DNA from: Aquilaria yunnanensis | Lineage: Eukaryota; Streptophyta; Magnoliopsida; Malvales; Thymelaeaceae | Direction of reading: 5' to 3' | DNA length: 64,000 nt | Assembly (NCBI GenBank): GCA_039654915.1 | Contig: CM077596.1 | Span: forward strand, 78,431,751 to 78,495,750 | In this document: piece after piece, positions 46,121 to 58,697 of the stretch | Layout of the letters: each line of letters opens with the position of its first letter | Position numbering within the stretch: position 1 is the stretch's first letter | The notes under the pieces: generated by a model | What the model saw: the letters and a program-made list of their open reading frames with translations, nothing else | Told to the model about the DNA's origin: nothing | Database searches by the model: none | Program-made: the position numbers and the translations under genes

Positions 46121-47104
46121 TGGGAGTCATATGCAGTTGCTCTATTACTTTGTTTTGAGTACATATTTGACTTATGTAATTTTTTAGACATTTTATAAAG
46201 AATGATGTTTTTAGTCATAAAGTTTCTTTATTATAAAAATTATAAAGTCTTAAGATGAATATCAATCTTAAGCAAAAGGCACGGGGCATTACTGATTGTG
46301 GCATTGTGGTTGTATGTTTTATGTGACACATAAAGGGCCATCCCGAGATGCATAAATTTAGAAAGATATACAAGCTTAATGATGAGCAATAAAGGATTTC
46401 TCAGGCATGCCTATGCTACTTAAGAAATTAAATTAGTGAGACTGACAAGTGGACAACAATGCAATTACATCCTAAAGTAAAGGTTGTCACTTACCACACT
46501 TCAACATCATGTTTATATCGATGAGCTATATTAATGTGTATGACCATGAAAGTTCCTGCATTGTTGGATAATGCAATTGCCACTATAATCTGCCAATGAG
46601 AGCCTAGTTAGACGAAATGATATCTGGAGTTGTTTTATGACCAATTATTTTAAATAGCACGCGCATAAAGTTTTTTAGTTATTTTAATCCGACGAAATGA
46701 TTTTGTTTTCAAAATAATTGACAATTAATATGCCTAAGTAGGAGAATATTAGAATTTTCTCATACTAGTTGAACAACTTGTACAATGTACGGGAATCATT
46801 TCTTGAATTGAAATTGGGTTAATATGCTAGAATGCAAGTTGTGTTTTCAGTTGTTTGTGTATGTAGTCTAATTGTGTGATACAAAAACTTGTCAAAATGT
46901 TTATTTTCTATTAAGAGTATTTTATTCGATGTAAGACATTACTCTCTGTAGAACCTGTATTTGTAATAAATTATATCTTAGATGCTAAGATATCTAATCT
47001 TTCATAATTTCATCTACAAATCTTTTATGATTTGATCTACATAAATTATGTACTAACAAAATTGAGTTTGAAGAGAAGATAATGAATAACAACATAATCT
47101 TATA

Positions 47105-48640
47105 CCTCAGCTTTGGGTAATCAACAGGTGCATTGAATTCCTCACAAAAAAATCCAATTCATAAGAAAATTAGTTTCTGTCAATGCTATGATAATTGGCA
47201 TGAAAAGTAGTACCAGCTCGACCTCATAATTATTTTAAAAATGGTTCCAATCAAACAGTAGACAATTTCCTAAAGTAGGTTGGAGAAGGCTTATTTATTT
47301 AAAAAGGAATAGACAAAATAGCCTAAATGTAAAATAGTTTTATAGGATATAGAAATTTACCTTGTCATATGCGCAGTCACCTAGCACGAAAATCTCACAA
47401 ATTGTTTTGCTCTATATTTTTTTTTTATTTCCATTATTCTTCCTATAAATAAACAAATTTCATATTCTGAACTCTGAATTTTTTGCACTACATTCGAATA
47501 TATAATATAAAATTATAGGTGGTAAATTATCAATTAATGTAAGACATGTACTGTAAATTGACAAATTAATTTTAGAAACCCACATAAAATCACCCATCAT
47601 AGTGTCAACCTCAAGAATTTGAAGATTTAGGTAAATCTTGCTTGATCTTGAAGTTCCTAAGCTTGGTCGACCTGTACAGGAAAATAATATAGTTAATAAA
47701 TTTACATTATAGTAAAAAGAGAAATAAAGATAAATGTGGATGAGAGAATGTACAATATGTTGGAAACCTTAAAAAGTCTTCATGACCAAAAAAGTGAAAA
47801 CTCCTACAACACAAGTTGATTCATTTTCTTCATTCTTTTCCAAATAATTTTTGGAGAACTTTGACCATAATGTAAGTAGAATTTTATTCTCGCTGTTTGG
47901 AAAAGATGAGAATTAGTATAGAAATATACACAAATGGTAGAAGGGAAGACATTGAACATCATTGTGTAGAAAATAACTCAAATCTCGTAATTTGATGGTT
48001 ATGGTATCAACTGAATCACTCTTAACAATTTTTGGCTTAATTGAACCAACTTCTACAACAACTCCCAAACATATGGCATGGAAAAACAAATGGTAATTAT
48101 GGCGTATAGATAATATATGCATCATCCAATTGTATTTTAGAAAACTTATAGAAAAACCTATAAGAAGTTCTTCTTGGTTAACATGTATGCTAAGTTGAAC
48201 AAAAGTAATGAACTCAAATTTGTACATGGAAAAATCATGAGGCTCGTGGTTCATATAATAGATTTGTGTAATATGAGTAATGTGGATTATAAATGGGTGT
48301 GTATTTATGATCCAATAAGTCTTTTTCTTTAGAAAAACTGTGAAATTCTTGAAGATATACATACTTCCTTCACAAAGTTTCTCGTTAAACTTGCATGCCA
48401 AAATTTTTTTGATACACCCATGAATTGTCACGCCCTTTATATGTAAACAGAAAACATAATAGACAATAATAGATCATGAATTCATATTTACAGTATGGAG
48501 GAAAAAATAAATCGTAAAATTCAGCAAAATAGAGGAAAAAAAAAAGAATACCTTTTTCATCCACAAGAACAAAATCAGTACTAATAAATTGATAACTTTT
48601 TTTAGGATTAAAAACATCCCATAAAATGACACACCCTTAC
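47105..48640 (-). pseudogene. Replication protein A large subunit (RPA70)-like pseudogene
   Basis: On the minus strand 'SYQFISTDFVLVDEKG' (near 48550-48620) is followed, after an intron-like gap, by 'TIHGCIKKILACKFNEKLCE', 'GSMYIFKNF' and 'HDFSMYKFEFITF' (within 47913-48431). 'EEFNAPVDYPKL' lies further on (about 47110-47150). This order matches the first OB fold of plant RPA70-like proteins that Helitrons often carry. No start-to-stop gene can be assembled and other OB folds are absent. Confidence 0.6.
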
Positions 48641-49084
48641 TTAAATAATCCAGTCAGTTTTTTTAGGAGACAGTTTCTCCAATGTAATATGTTCTGTCAG
48701 GGGCTATAAAGATAAGAAAAAATTCATAAAAGAACATATTCATCGATTGTAAGGATACAAAGATAAAGAAATTAAAAGATAAAAAAATCTATCAGCCTTT
48801 TTAGGTGACTACCTCATCTTTGGCATGGGTAAAGATCTGAAAATATAAATTAGTGAAGAAATGAATATATGTAGCAAGGGAAGACAGAAAGAAATGAAAT
48901 GAAAGATTGATAATATTAAATATGTATTGAAAGCAAGTGTTAGAACCTATACATATATATAATAGGAAATGAGTGAATGAGTGAAATTTAGAGGGAAGGC
49001 TATATGGAGATTTTAAGTATTTATTATTGCAAATGAATTATTCAATTAATGCTACAAATGTTTAATGCTGAAAAAAATATTCTT

Positions 49085-49640
49085 GGGGGAAGTTGGATGG
49101 ACAAGATTAATACCATTAAAGAAAATTAAATTGTAATGAGACACTTTAATAGAAATTAAAGCTACTAAATTGCTAACAGATATGAAATTTATTTAAAACA
49201 ATTGATCAGGGACAATAATATTAATGACCCATTAAGAAGGAAACAAAAGTTGATGGTGTTTTAATATACTAAAAGGATAAAAATTTAACTACAATCACTA
49301 AAATGTATAAAAATTAGAATTTTAAGGGAAGTTGGATGGATAATAGTAATACCATTAAAGCAAATAAATTTGTAATGAGAACATTCTAATAGAAATTAAA
49401 GCTACTAAATTACTAAGAGAGATGGGGAAGTTGGATGGACAACATTAATACCATTAAAGCAAATAAAATTGTATGAGAGCACTCTAATAAAAATTAAAGC
49501 TACTAAATTACTAAGAGATATAGAATTTATTTAAATTAATTAATTAAGGGACAATAATATAAATGACTCATTAAGAAGGAAAAAAACCTAATTATGTTTT
49601 AATACACTAAGAGGAGAGGAATTTTAATTCAATCACTAAC
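49085..49640. repeat. Degenerate repeats of about 100-240 bp in the Helitron-like element
   Basis: Three copies of a block starting GGAAGTTGGATGGA and running through ATACCATTAAAG, TAATAGAAATTAAAGCTACT and CTAAATTACTAAGAGA begin near 49089, 49327 and 49427. Confidence 0.75.
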
Positions 49641-49784
49641 ATGTATAAAAAATAAAATTTTAATGGCTTTCTACTATGACATAAAGAGCCGACCAAGAAT
49701 TATAATTCAAAATATAAATTTTGAAGTTATAACTATATAGGAGCCTAAGGTATTAAACAATACAAATAATATAAATTTTAGTAT

Positions 49785-50125
49785 TCCAAAATGAGTGGAA
49801 TTCTTCTTTATATTATAAAGTAAATACTAAAGAAATTAGTTTTGGTGAATGGGTGGGTTTCTTATTTATAAAGTTAGTGCTAAAAATGTTTATTATGAAG
49901 TAAATACTAAAGAAATTAGTTTTGAGAAATGAGTGAAATTAGAATTAGTTTTGGGTATGAAGTAATTGCTAAAGGAATTAGCCTTGAAAAATGAGTGGAA
50001 TTTTTCTTTATATTATGAATTAAATGCTAAAGGAATTAGTCTTGAGAAATGATTGGAATTCTGCTTTATATAATAAATTAAATGCTAAAGGAATTAGTTT
50101 TGGGGAATGGGTGAATTTCTCTTTT
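49785..50125. repeat. Short tandem repeats at the 5' end of the Helitron-like element
   Basis: Four to five copies of a unit of about 70-90 bp containing AAATGCTAAAGGAATTAGT and GAATGGGTGAATTTCT variants. Confidence 0.75.
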
Positions 50126-50138
50126 ATGTGTGTGTGGG

Positions 50139-50575
50139 TGTGGGCTATATTATATTAATTGTATGTGCTTTTTATTTAATCGGATTAAAAATTAAAATTG
50201 ATCAAATAAAACATACATAGCTCATATGAAAATTAATCTAAAGACAAGCTAGTGACTCCAACTATGATAAAAATATGTGAGTTTATTTAAGTATAGGGCA
50301 ATAGAGTGTATGTGGCCAATAATGGGTAAGCCTATGAGTTTCTATATAAATATAGCACTAGGTCCTTCCATTAGCCAAGTCATTAGGGCAAAAATTTTTC
50401 ACCCATTGGAAGAGTCGTCGAGTGAAATAAAGGATAAGACTTGTGCATTCATCAATCTTGCTTCCACTATGTTTATTGATGAAGCCTAAATCAGGTCAGA
50501 TGTTTTGTTTATTCTAATTTAATTTGTATGTTCTATGCTCTCATGCATAATCCTGATAGGCTAAAAATATTAACA
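50139..50575 (+). repeat. 3' LTR of the decayed copia element, main part
   Basis: This begins TGTGGGCTATATT where the 5' LTR has TGTGAGCTATATT. Its first 18 bp lie at 46747-46764, on the other side of the Helitron-like insertion. Ends AAATATTAACA at 50575. Confidence 0.85.
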
Positions 50576-52189
50576 TTTCCCTCTCATAGTTATAGTTAAC
50601 GAGCAGTCGATCAATTTTACATTTTAATAAGGCTATGCTTTTTTTATATAGAGGTGGATCTATATATATGGGGTTCATTGACACCTTTTTCTAATAAATT
50701 ATTGACTGGTGATATATAATTTGATAATTAGAACTCCTTAAATTTTTAAATAGGCTTTCTAAACTTAATAATATCTACTTGAATAAAAAAGTAGGTATAG
50801 TTTACCTAAAAAATTATAAAAAGTGGATGATTGTCTTCTCTACACAAATAAAAAGTTGAGCTAGTTTTGAAGTTTGAATATATTTTTAAATGAGTTCGAA
50901 TGTGAGCATGTCTAACCAAGCTTGAATCATGCTTCACGTATCAAGTCTTTCAACTGAGCATTGAGTCTATCAAATCAAGACAAATGCCATCTCTCAACAT
51001 GTCAAGGTGAGCTCTAGACATAAATGTTTAATGTCAACTCAACTCGTTAGCCCTATATCAGATTGTAAAAAACATTGATATTCCACTTATATCTCTTTGT
51101 GATCCGTATATAAACTCCAATGCAAAATGAGCAAATCCTCTATTGAGCTTTTCATGATACCGGACATCATCTATTATAGTGTTTTGCAGTTAAATCCATC
51201 ATTAATATTTGTGATTGAGTGAAATCTAATAATATGCAAATTAGACACTTACAAGATTAATATATAGAGAGAATATTTTGTTTTTCTAATATTCTGTTAA
51301 GTATGCTGATTATCATCCTCCTGGGCAATTACGTAATTTATTCCCAAATTATATTCATTAATGAACATAAGTCTCAGAACTAAAAATAATAGCAATTCTT
51401 CATTAAAAATAATCACCCACTCTGGCATTTCCGCACCTCTATCCTCCCTGATCACGTCCACCAACCTGTCCCCTCCTTTCAACATCCTGATCTTCTCTAA
51501 TTCCTTCCCTCCTTGTGGCCTTTTTGTTTCACAAAATTTCTATAAATCGAAATACGAAATATTTTTTTAAAAAAATGGGAATTTTTCTCTCTCAAAATCC
51601 TCTTCTTCTCCGCTCTTTTCTCTCTCTACAAAGTTTCTCCCCTTCTCGGTTTTTTCTCATTAAAACCCTAGTTCTTCCGTCATAAGGTTTATGCTCAAGT
51701 CGCGGCAGCTCGGACTTGGTAAGAGCTCAGTCTGATCTGTTCTCATGGATTACGATTAAAATGCGAAAGGCTTTCTTGAGCTGATTTTGAATCACGAGAT
51801 TTTAGGTGATTGTTGATGGGGAAGGGGAATTTGAGCAAAATTGTCTTCAGGAGTTTGAAAAGCTTGAATCGGTTTCTAGACGATTTCTTATCTTGTTTAG
51901 TAGGTTTGACACAGTAGCGGGTGACATTAAACTGGTTCCATCGATTCCCCATTTGAGCAACGTCATGTGAAAACTCAAAAGGGTTCTACCAACACAGCGG
52001 AGAATGGCAACTTCATGAACTTAGGCTGCCAATCACCCATTATCGGTTAACCACATTAGGAAAATGATAACGAATTTGATAAAAAATGTTGATACAATGA
52101 GTTGAATTATCGCTGGCAAGGAGGTCGGGTGTTGCGGTGCAAACTTACATCTGGTGAATTATTTGAGCTTTAGAAATTCAACGAGGTTT
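50576..52189. other. Gene-free DNA with a leader-like segment
   Basis: Mostly AT-rich and unassigned. The stretch 51560-51760 is CT-rich and contains TCATTAAAACCCTAGTTCTT, resembling a plant 5' UTR on the plus strand, but no coding sequence follows. No supported gene. Confidence 0.4.
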
Positions 52190-53240
52190 TGATGACCCGC
52201 ATACGTTGTTGTGGGAATTTAATTCAATAAATTTAGCATCAAAATAAATTATTATTACAAGTAAGTAAAAATTTTTCACTCATAAATTCATATTGATTAA
52301 CTAAAATTTTACTTTATTTTAATTTTGAGTTGGGTATTCTCTTTACATTATATTCTTATAATTAAAATGATTAGTTATGATAGAAACATAATACCATGAA
52401 ATAAAATTTGAATGTGTTTTGAATCTATACATATTTTCTTTGTTATTAAAAAATAATTTATTAAAATTTTTCATCTCTTATTAATTCAAACTCTAATGTT
52501 TAATATTAATGAAAAAATTATCTAGAAAATTTTATTTTAAATTTCAGCAATCATAGACCAAATTATTTTAGTTAACTATAGAATTTAAAGTAAATAATTG
52601 ATGTTACAAAATTCAATCATCAATAATGAAAAAAATGATTGGAAACACAAAACTGTATCTAACTATTATGTCAATCAATTAATAGTTTAACTATTAACTT
52701 AATAAAAATAAAAAAAAATGACTTAAGCCAAATCAACCAGAACCATAGTCAAAAGTAGGCAAATTATAATTATTAAATTTTCATTTTAGAAAGCAATAAT
52801 AAAGAAAGATGACAAAAAAAAGTTTGGACCAAGATAAAAACTGGAAAAAAATTTATGTATTAAAGGTTTAATAATTGATTTAATAAAGTAAAAAAAATTA
52901 TTTAACTAATAAAATATAGTGACTAATGTCTTAGTTTAAAGGATAGTATATAAAAAACAACAACAAAAGTTTAGGGACTAAGAGAGCAAATAGAAAAAAT
53001 TTAATTCAATAGTTATTAAATTTGGAGACCAAAATGGAACACGGGTGGAACTTGGGACTAACTTTTTAAAGAGTGAAAATTCAGGGATTGAAATTGAGTT
53101 TTAACGAAAACAAAACATGAAATAGACTAAAAATGGGAAATTGCAATTTATGCTCTTTAAAAGGTGAATATCTTGTGAAAAGGGAATCAAACTTAAAAAA
53201 GAGTCAATGGCATCCAAGAAAAGGGAAAAAAAAATGAGGC
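52190..53240. repeat. Diverged direct repeat, copy 1
   Basis: About 1 kb, AT-rich. It aligns collinearly with 54300-55095: both start GATGAxCCGCA, share AAATAATTGATGxTACAAA and ATAAAAAACAACAA, and end in a poly-A stretch followed by different sequence. No coding content; no primer-binding or polypurine signal was found between the copies. Confidence 0.65.
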
Positions 53241-54299
53241 ACTGTTAATGTACAATGTAATTCACTATAGATGAATAGTATAATTATTGTTATTTTCTAG
53301 AAGTAAGTGAGATATGTGAAGCCTGTGTAATAATGCAAGTCATTGATGAAATAATATAAAAAGAGAATATATACTTTGATATTAAAGAAAATCCGAGTAT
53401 AGATAATTTTATACACACATAATAGCTAAATGAAAATGTGTTTACATATTGTCAGAAAAATGTTAAAGATAATAGATGAAAAATTATCAAAGCAGTTTCA
53501 TTAACCAATTCAAATGAAACCATCAAGAGAAAGAAAAAGTTTTTAGTATTTATAATGTAGAAAAACGTTGCATAATATATATGCATAAGTTTTTCCAGAT
53601 TCTTACTCACTAATGAATTAGTGATAAAATGAAACTTTTTAAGAAACAATCACTTATACATAATATAAATTGTGCACTATTTTAACTAATCAAAACTCTG
53701 AATCAAACCCTATGTAAAGGCACTTGTGCATTTTACAAATTGTGTACCTGTTTCAATTAATCAAAGCTTTGAATCTAATATATTTAACTAAACCTTTGAA
53801 TAAAAACATGTAAAAGAAAATTTTTTGGTATTTAATATGGTTAACAAAAGCATGTCTCTCATTTTCATGTAAGGCTCCATCATTTTAAATTTAAATAAGC
53901 CATCCAATTTTTTTTTCTAAAGTTTCCAACAGATTGCAAAAGTTGGGGACCACTATGGCAAAATTGTTATATTGAGGGACCAAAAGGGAGATTTTAACAT
54001 TCCCGTGGAATGCCAAAATAAAAAAAAAAAAAAAAGGAAACGGCCTAAGGGGAACTTGCCATAAAATGAAAAAATTAGTGGAAAGACGTAGAGATTTGAT
54101 ATAACAAAAAAAATATGCTTTTAATTTTCAGCCATTGTAATTTTAGAACAAAATAATGTTTACATCTTGCTAGGTAGTGGCTAGAGTAAAAAATGCTACT
54201 ACCAGAGACATAAGAGAAACAAATTATGGTTACCAAAATTTTGTTTTAGAAAACAATAAAAAAAGACAAAAAATTAGGGACCAAGAGAACAAATTAAAA

Positions 54300-55095
54300 G
54301 GTTTGATGATCCGCACATTCTAGTGAATATTTTTTGTAATAAATTTTAATAATAATAATACGACACAAAACAGGTTACATGCTTCGAAATAATGCATATT
54401 TGGTCTATTAATTGAAAACAATTCAATAAAAAATTTTATCTCCTATTAACACAAAATCAAAATTTTAATACCGATGAAAAATTTATCCAAAAAAATTTAC
54501 TTTCAAATTTAACAATTATGGACCAAATTGCTTTATTAAACTATAGAGTTTGAAATAAATAATTGATGCTACAAATCTTAATAAACAATAATGATAGAAA
54601 TAATGATTAAAGCTTCATTTTAGAAAATAACAATAAAGAAAATCAATAAAAAAAGTTAGGATCAAGAGAAAAAAATGGAAAAACTTTATGCATTAAGGAT
54701 TTAAAAATTGACTTAATGAATATAAAAAATGGTTTAACTAAAAACCAAACAAATTTTAACTTAAAAAAAAACAAACTATGGTCACCAATGTCTTACTTTA
54801 GAAAATAGTACATAAAAAACAACAAAAAAAAACTTGGGAGCCAAAAGAATAAATAGAATATTTAATTTAATAGTTATAAAATTCAGGGACTAAAAGGTGA
54901 TACAGACATAACTCAGGTCCAAAAAAGAAAAAATTAGAAAGTTGGGGAATAAAATCGCGTTTTAACCGAAAAAATGTGAGACATATATAAAACGCAAAAA
55001 TTGCAACCTAGGCCCTCATAAAGGCAAGCGCATTATGAAAGGAGATAAAACTAAAAAAAGAGCAAATCGTATTCTAAGAAAAAAAAAAGTCAAAA
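54300..55095. repeat. Diverged direct repeat, copy 2
   Basis: About 0.8 kb, partner of 52190-53240, shorter through small deletions. About 1.1 kb of AT-rich DNA separates the copies. Confidence 0.65.
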
Positions 55096-55426
55096 GCAAT
55101 AAAAAAACTATTGAACCATGGCAAAAAATCAACTGAGCTCAACCAGCTCAAAACCAAGGTACTGTTCACCCAACAGTACCAATGTTGATATTTAGAATAT
55201 GGTAGTAATTGTTATGGGTTTTGAGTAGAAAGCTTGTACATAGTTGGTAAAAGGCACAGATTTCCTCGCCGATGACAATAGGTATGTCGGACTTTAACAA
55301 TTATCCAAAACTAGGCGGCTAGAAGTGGGTTTAGTTTGGTTTCATTGGAGTTGATATCATCAGCGTCTATTCTGATCACACAACAATTATTGTCGTTAGC
55401 AGAACCTGAGGGGGGAGAGAGGGAGC

Positions 55427-55465
<39 letters not shown>

Positions 55466-55468
55466 GGG
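55427..55468. repeat. (GA)n microsatellite with G14 run
   Basis: About 14 GA units end in a run of 14 G (55455-55468). Confidence 0.95.
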
Positions 55469-58400
55469 AGGAAGATGATGGTGCAAATGAGGAAAAATAG
55501 TGTTTATGAGGAGTGTAGCATTGGATAAAAGTTTTGGGGCTAAGTTAGATAGTTTATTTTTTTTGTACACAAGTTTGCCACGTCTGTTGTCACATAATTA
55601 AAATATTCCAAATTATCATACAGTATAAGAAAAAGTAACGACAATGTCATCTATTCATTAAAAAGATATTGTTCGTAGCCTATTTAACTGGAACAATACA
55701 ATGATTGACAATCGACCTAATGCAAAAAACTTAGTAGGGGACTCCCTGCTTTTACCTAGGCTCTAACAATCACTTGCTTTGATCATTAGCTCGGGATAAA
55801 AGGGGGATTTCGTTTCCCATTAATCTTTTTAATTTGAGCCCATTAATCTCAGGTCACATGCAGGTCTTGGACGGGTAAGTTTAACCCATGTGTGACCTTT
55901 GCTCATTAACCCCTAAGTTAGCGTTTATTACATCTTCTACCACACCCACCATCCTTTCCCACCGGCCATCGATATTAGCCCAACCCGACGCCCAACAACC
56001 CACCCAAAGCCATGTCTGCCGTCTCACACATTCTAATCCCTCGTGTGACCATCGAATCCGATCGCAAGCTAGCCTAACCCCATCCTGTTCAGATCGTAAG
56101 CTAGGATCCACGCTCCGTTCTTATCGCAATAGGCCCGACCTTGTCCTATTCCACTAGATCCACACTTCATTCTTGTCACAGAAGGCCCAACCTCGTCCTG
56201 TTCCGATCGCAAGTTGGGATCTACAGCAAGCCCGAGCTCATCCTATTCCAAAAGCGTGCCAATCGCAAGCTGGGTAGACGAATGGATGAATGGGTAACCG
56301 AATCTGAGGTCGATGGTCGCACGTGTTGTGAATTGGTGAAAAATTTGGTCACGGATAAGAGGTTGAAGGTAAATCGCAAGTTTTCTTGTCTGAAAGTAAA
56401 AGACGAGAAACATTTAAACGATGACAGTAGTTTATAAATAAGAGAAACACCAGCCCTTATTTTATTTCATCGGTTGGACCCAATTTTCAATGCACAAATA
56501 ATAATGGCCCATTAATTTGTTTAATTTGAAATGGACAGCCCTAATTTGTTGCTTGTCATATGTGCGAACCATCTTGGAAATTAGGAATTAAAATATATAA
56601 GTCAATATTCTGATATCATTGGTTTGATGATTCCTTCTTATTAAGAATATCCCTGAATTTTCCTCCACTCCAAGGAAGAATATCCTCTTGTCTCCTCACA
56701 ACGAACGGCAATTCTAGAACATTGATGTTATCTGTACATGTTACATTTGGCTAATTGGCTTCGTCCATTGGCCATCGACTTGACTTTCAATCCCAGTCGT
56801 CTTGGTCACAATCGACAAAACCAACTACAGTACATTCTTTAAATGCTCTAGTGATTTTTCTTTTATTTTTTCGGTATCTTGAATGCGACTTCTTTAATAG
56901 TTTGTTTACTTATCGTCTGGCAAAGGTAATAAAGAACACATCTTGAGAAAAAAAGAAACAAAAAAGAAAATAATGCTTAGAACTAACAGACCAGATTTCA
57001 AAATATTTATAGGACTTATTCAGAAAAAAGCATAGTTTTAGGATTGATATCCAAAAGTTTGTTATTAAGTCAATACATTAAGTGTTATGTGACTTGTTGC
57101 ACGCTTGGTCCGATTATTTCAAATGTTTTACAGTTTAAAATAATAACATTTTTTCGGAGAAAAATACTACTATAATATTTATTCGAGAGAATTATTTAAA
57201 AAACTGAAAAAAAATTACAGCCTATAATGAATCATTCAAGTTCTCATTAGGATCAAGATTTATAGGGCCGCTTTGGGCCAGGTTGCTCAACCCACTTACG
57301 CTAACATCATTTGGGCTCAAACCCACCGACTAATGATGCTTTATGATATGGAGCATTTTGACATTTTCCGTTTGCTATTATTATTATTATTATATATGAA
57401 AGGACAAATATGAGACGATAGCACGCCCCCGGCCCGGCCCAGTTATTAATAAACGTCGCAGACGATTGAACATTAAACTTTTTATTAACATCAATTGTAA
57501 AAAGAAATTCTGCATGGTGCTGCAAGTGTTGGCCCATTATTAACATAAAAATCCTCCCGTATATGGTGTGAAAACTTTGTCCCCATAACAAGATTTTTGC
57601 TCTTGAACCCAAAAAAGAAAAAAAAAAAATAAGGTGTTCTGAAAATGGGTACAGTGGACTTTGTCACAATTTATCCACCCATAAGAATTGTCACCGTGAT
57701 GGAATCTCCCTTGATTAATGTCACGTCAGTGTTACACAATAATTCTACTATAATTGACAAATAGAAAACATAGTTAGTCTACCAGCTAGGCACATGCACA
57801 ACCACAATAAATATATACTTTAAAAATGTTATTGCAACATTTTATTTACAGGACGGAGTTTTATCCGTGCTAATATTGGTTCACTGCCAACTTATAGTCT
57901 ACCCTTCTGTTTTAATGTGCATAAACATTTTCCTCTAATGGACATATTGGTACGACTAATGAAGTTTGTAATTTTTTCATTAAAAATAACCCATTTGTTG
58001 ATTTTTTTTTCCTAGAACCCAGGTCATTTGAAAACATAAACTTTATCTAATTAACAATATCACTTGAATAGTTTTTTTAAAAGGAATTAGTTTTTTTTTT
58101 TTTGTGTACCTAACCAAAAAAATGAAAAATCGATAAAAAAAATTACCTAACTTTAAGATAAAGGTTAAAAAATAATGTTGAACTTCTTTATATATAAAAT
58201 TTCAAAATTGAGTGAATAATCACATATACCGAAATAATTGTTAATAACTTACTTCCAAAATTATTGCCACAGACACCCATAAGTTTACTTTCAATTGCAT
58301 CACTCTTATCCTATTTTCTTAGAATATTTGTCATTTTTTGACGGAAAATGGTAAGTGATGTATGGTTAAAAAGTGAACCGCTCACCGCAAGAAAAAAAAA

Positions 58401-58697
58401 ATCATATATTGAGAAACGTGAAAAATAAGAAAAAGTCATGTAATGCTAAAATTGTAGCATTCACATCCCCAGATAAAAGTAAGCTAATAATATACAATCT
58501 TTATATTTGTCTTAAAGTAGACATTGTGCCATAAAAAAAAGTCTTCTATCTTAAGTTGCACAAAGTGTCTTGGAAGTAAAAGCAAAAGCAAGAATAAGAG
58601 CATATAGAAAAATGTCAGTTTTTAAAATGTAAATAAATAAAAATGTTGTAAAGATAAGAGCAGAAGTAACAGTTGAGAGTGAGAGCAGTAACAGAAA
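55469..58697. other. Gene-free DNA with a minisatellite
   Basis: Contains the repeat array at 56056-56280 and an otherwise AT-rich background. Plus-strand frames at 55888-56157 and 56141-56437 derive from the repeat array and match no family I know. Confidence 0.5.
56056..56280. repeat. Degenerate minisatellite
   Basis: Four imperfect units of about 50-60 bp, each containing variants of GGCCCAACCTCGTCCTGTTC followed by GATCGCAAGTTGGGATC. GC content is well above the surroundings. Confidence 0.6.

Larger units (their letters stand above)
46765..50138 (-). mobile_element. Helitron-like element inside the 3' LTR of the decayed copia
   Basis: Read on the minus strand the 3' end is CTAG (46765-46768), preceded by a GTACATTGTAC hairpin core within CCCGTACATTGTAC, a typical Helitron terminus. 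The host LTR is cut between A (46764) and T (50139) with no target duplication, as Helitrons do. The other end is near 50138 and lies in a TG-rich stretch, so the expected TC start is not clear. The interior carries an RPA70-like pseudogene on the same strand and tandem repeats near the 5' end. No Rep/helicase was seen, so it is non-autonomous. Confidence 0.65.
37663..50575 (+). mobile_element. Old, decayed Ty1/copia retrotransposon with three nested insertions
   Basis: The 5' LTR (37663-38111) is followed by a weak primer-binding site (TGGTATCAAAACTTG, 38113-38127). Gag and pol remnants run on the plus strand from about 40020 to 46120. A polypurine-like AAGTAGGAGAAT precedes the 3' LTR, which starts at 46747, is split at 46764/46765 by a Helitron-like insertion and resumes at 50139-50575. 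Flanking 5-mers GTTCC and TTTCC are a decayed target duplication. Inserted elements are an hAT MITE, a CACTA-like element and the Helitron-like element. Many stops and lost catalytic residues show it is immobile. Confidence 0.85.

Noticed and set aside
47913..48431. Intact RPA70 host gene
   Set aside because: Only one OB-fold region is present, the exons cannot be joined and it lies inside a Helitron-like element within an LTR.
55888..56437. Two plus-strand frames as host genes
   Set aside because: They overlap a minisatellite, lack introns or promoter signals and resemble no protein.
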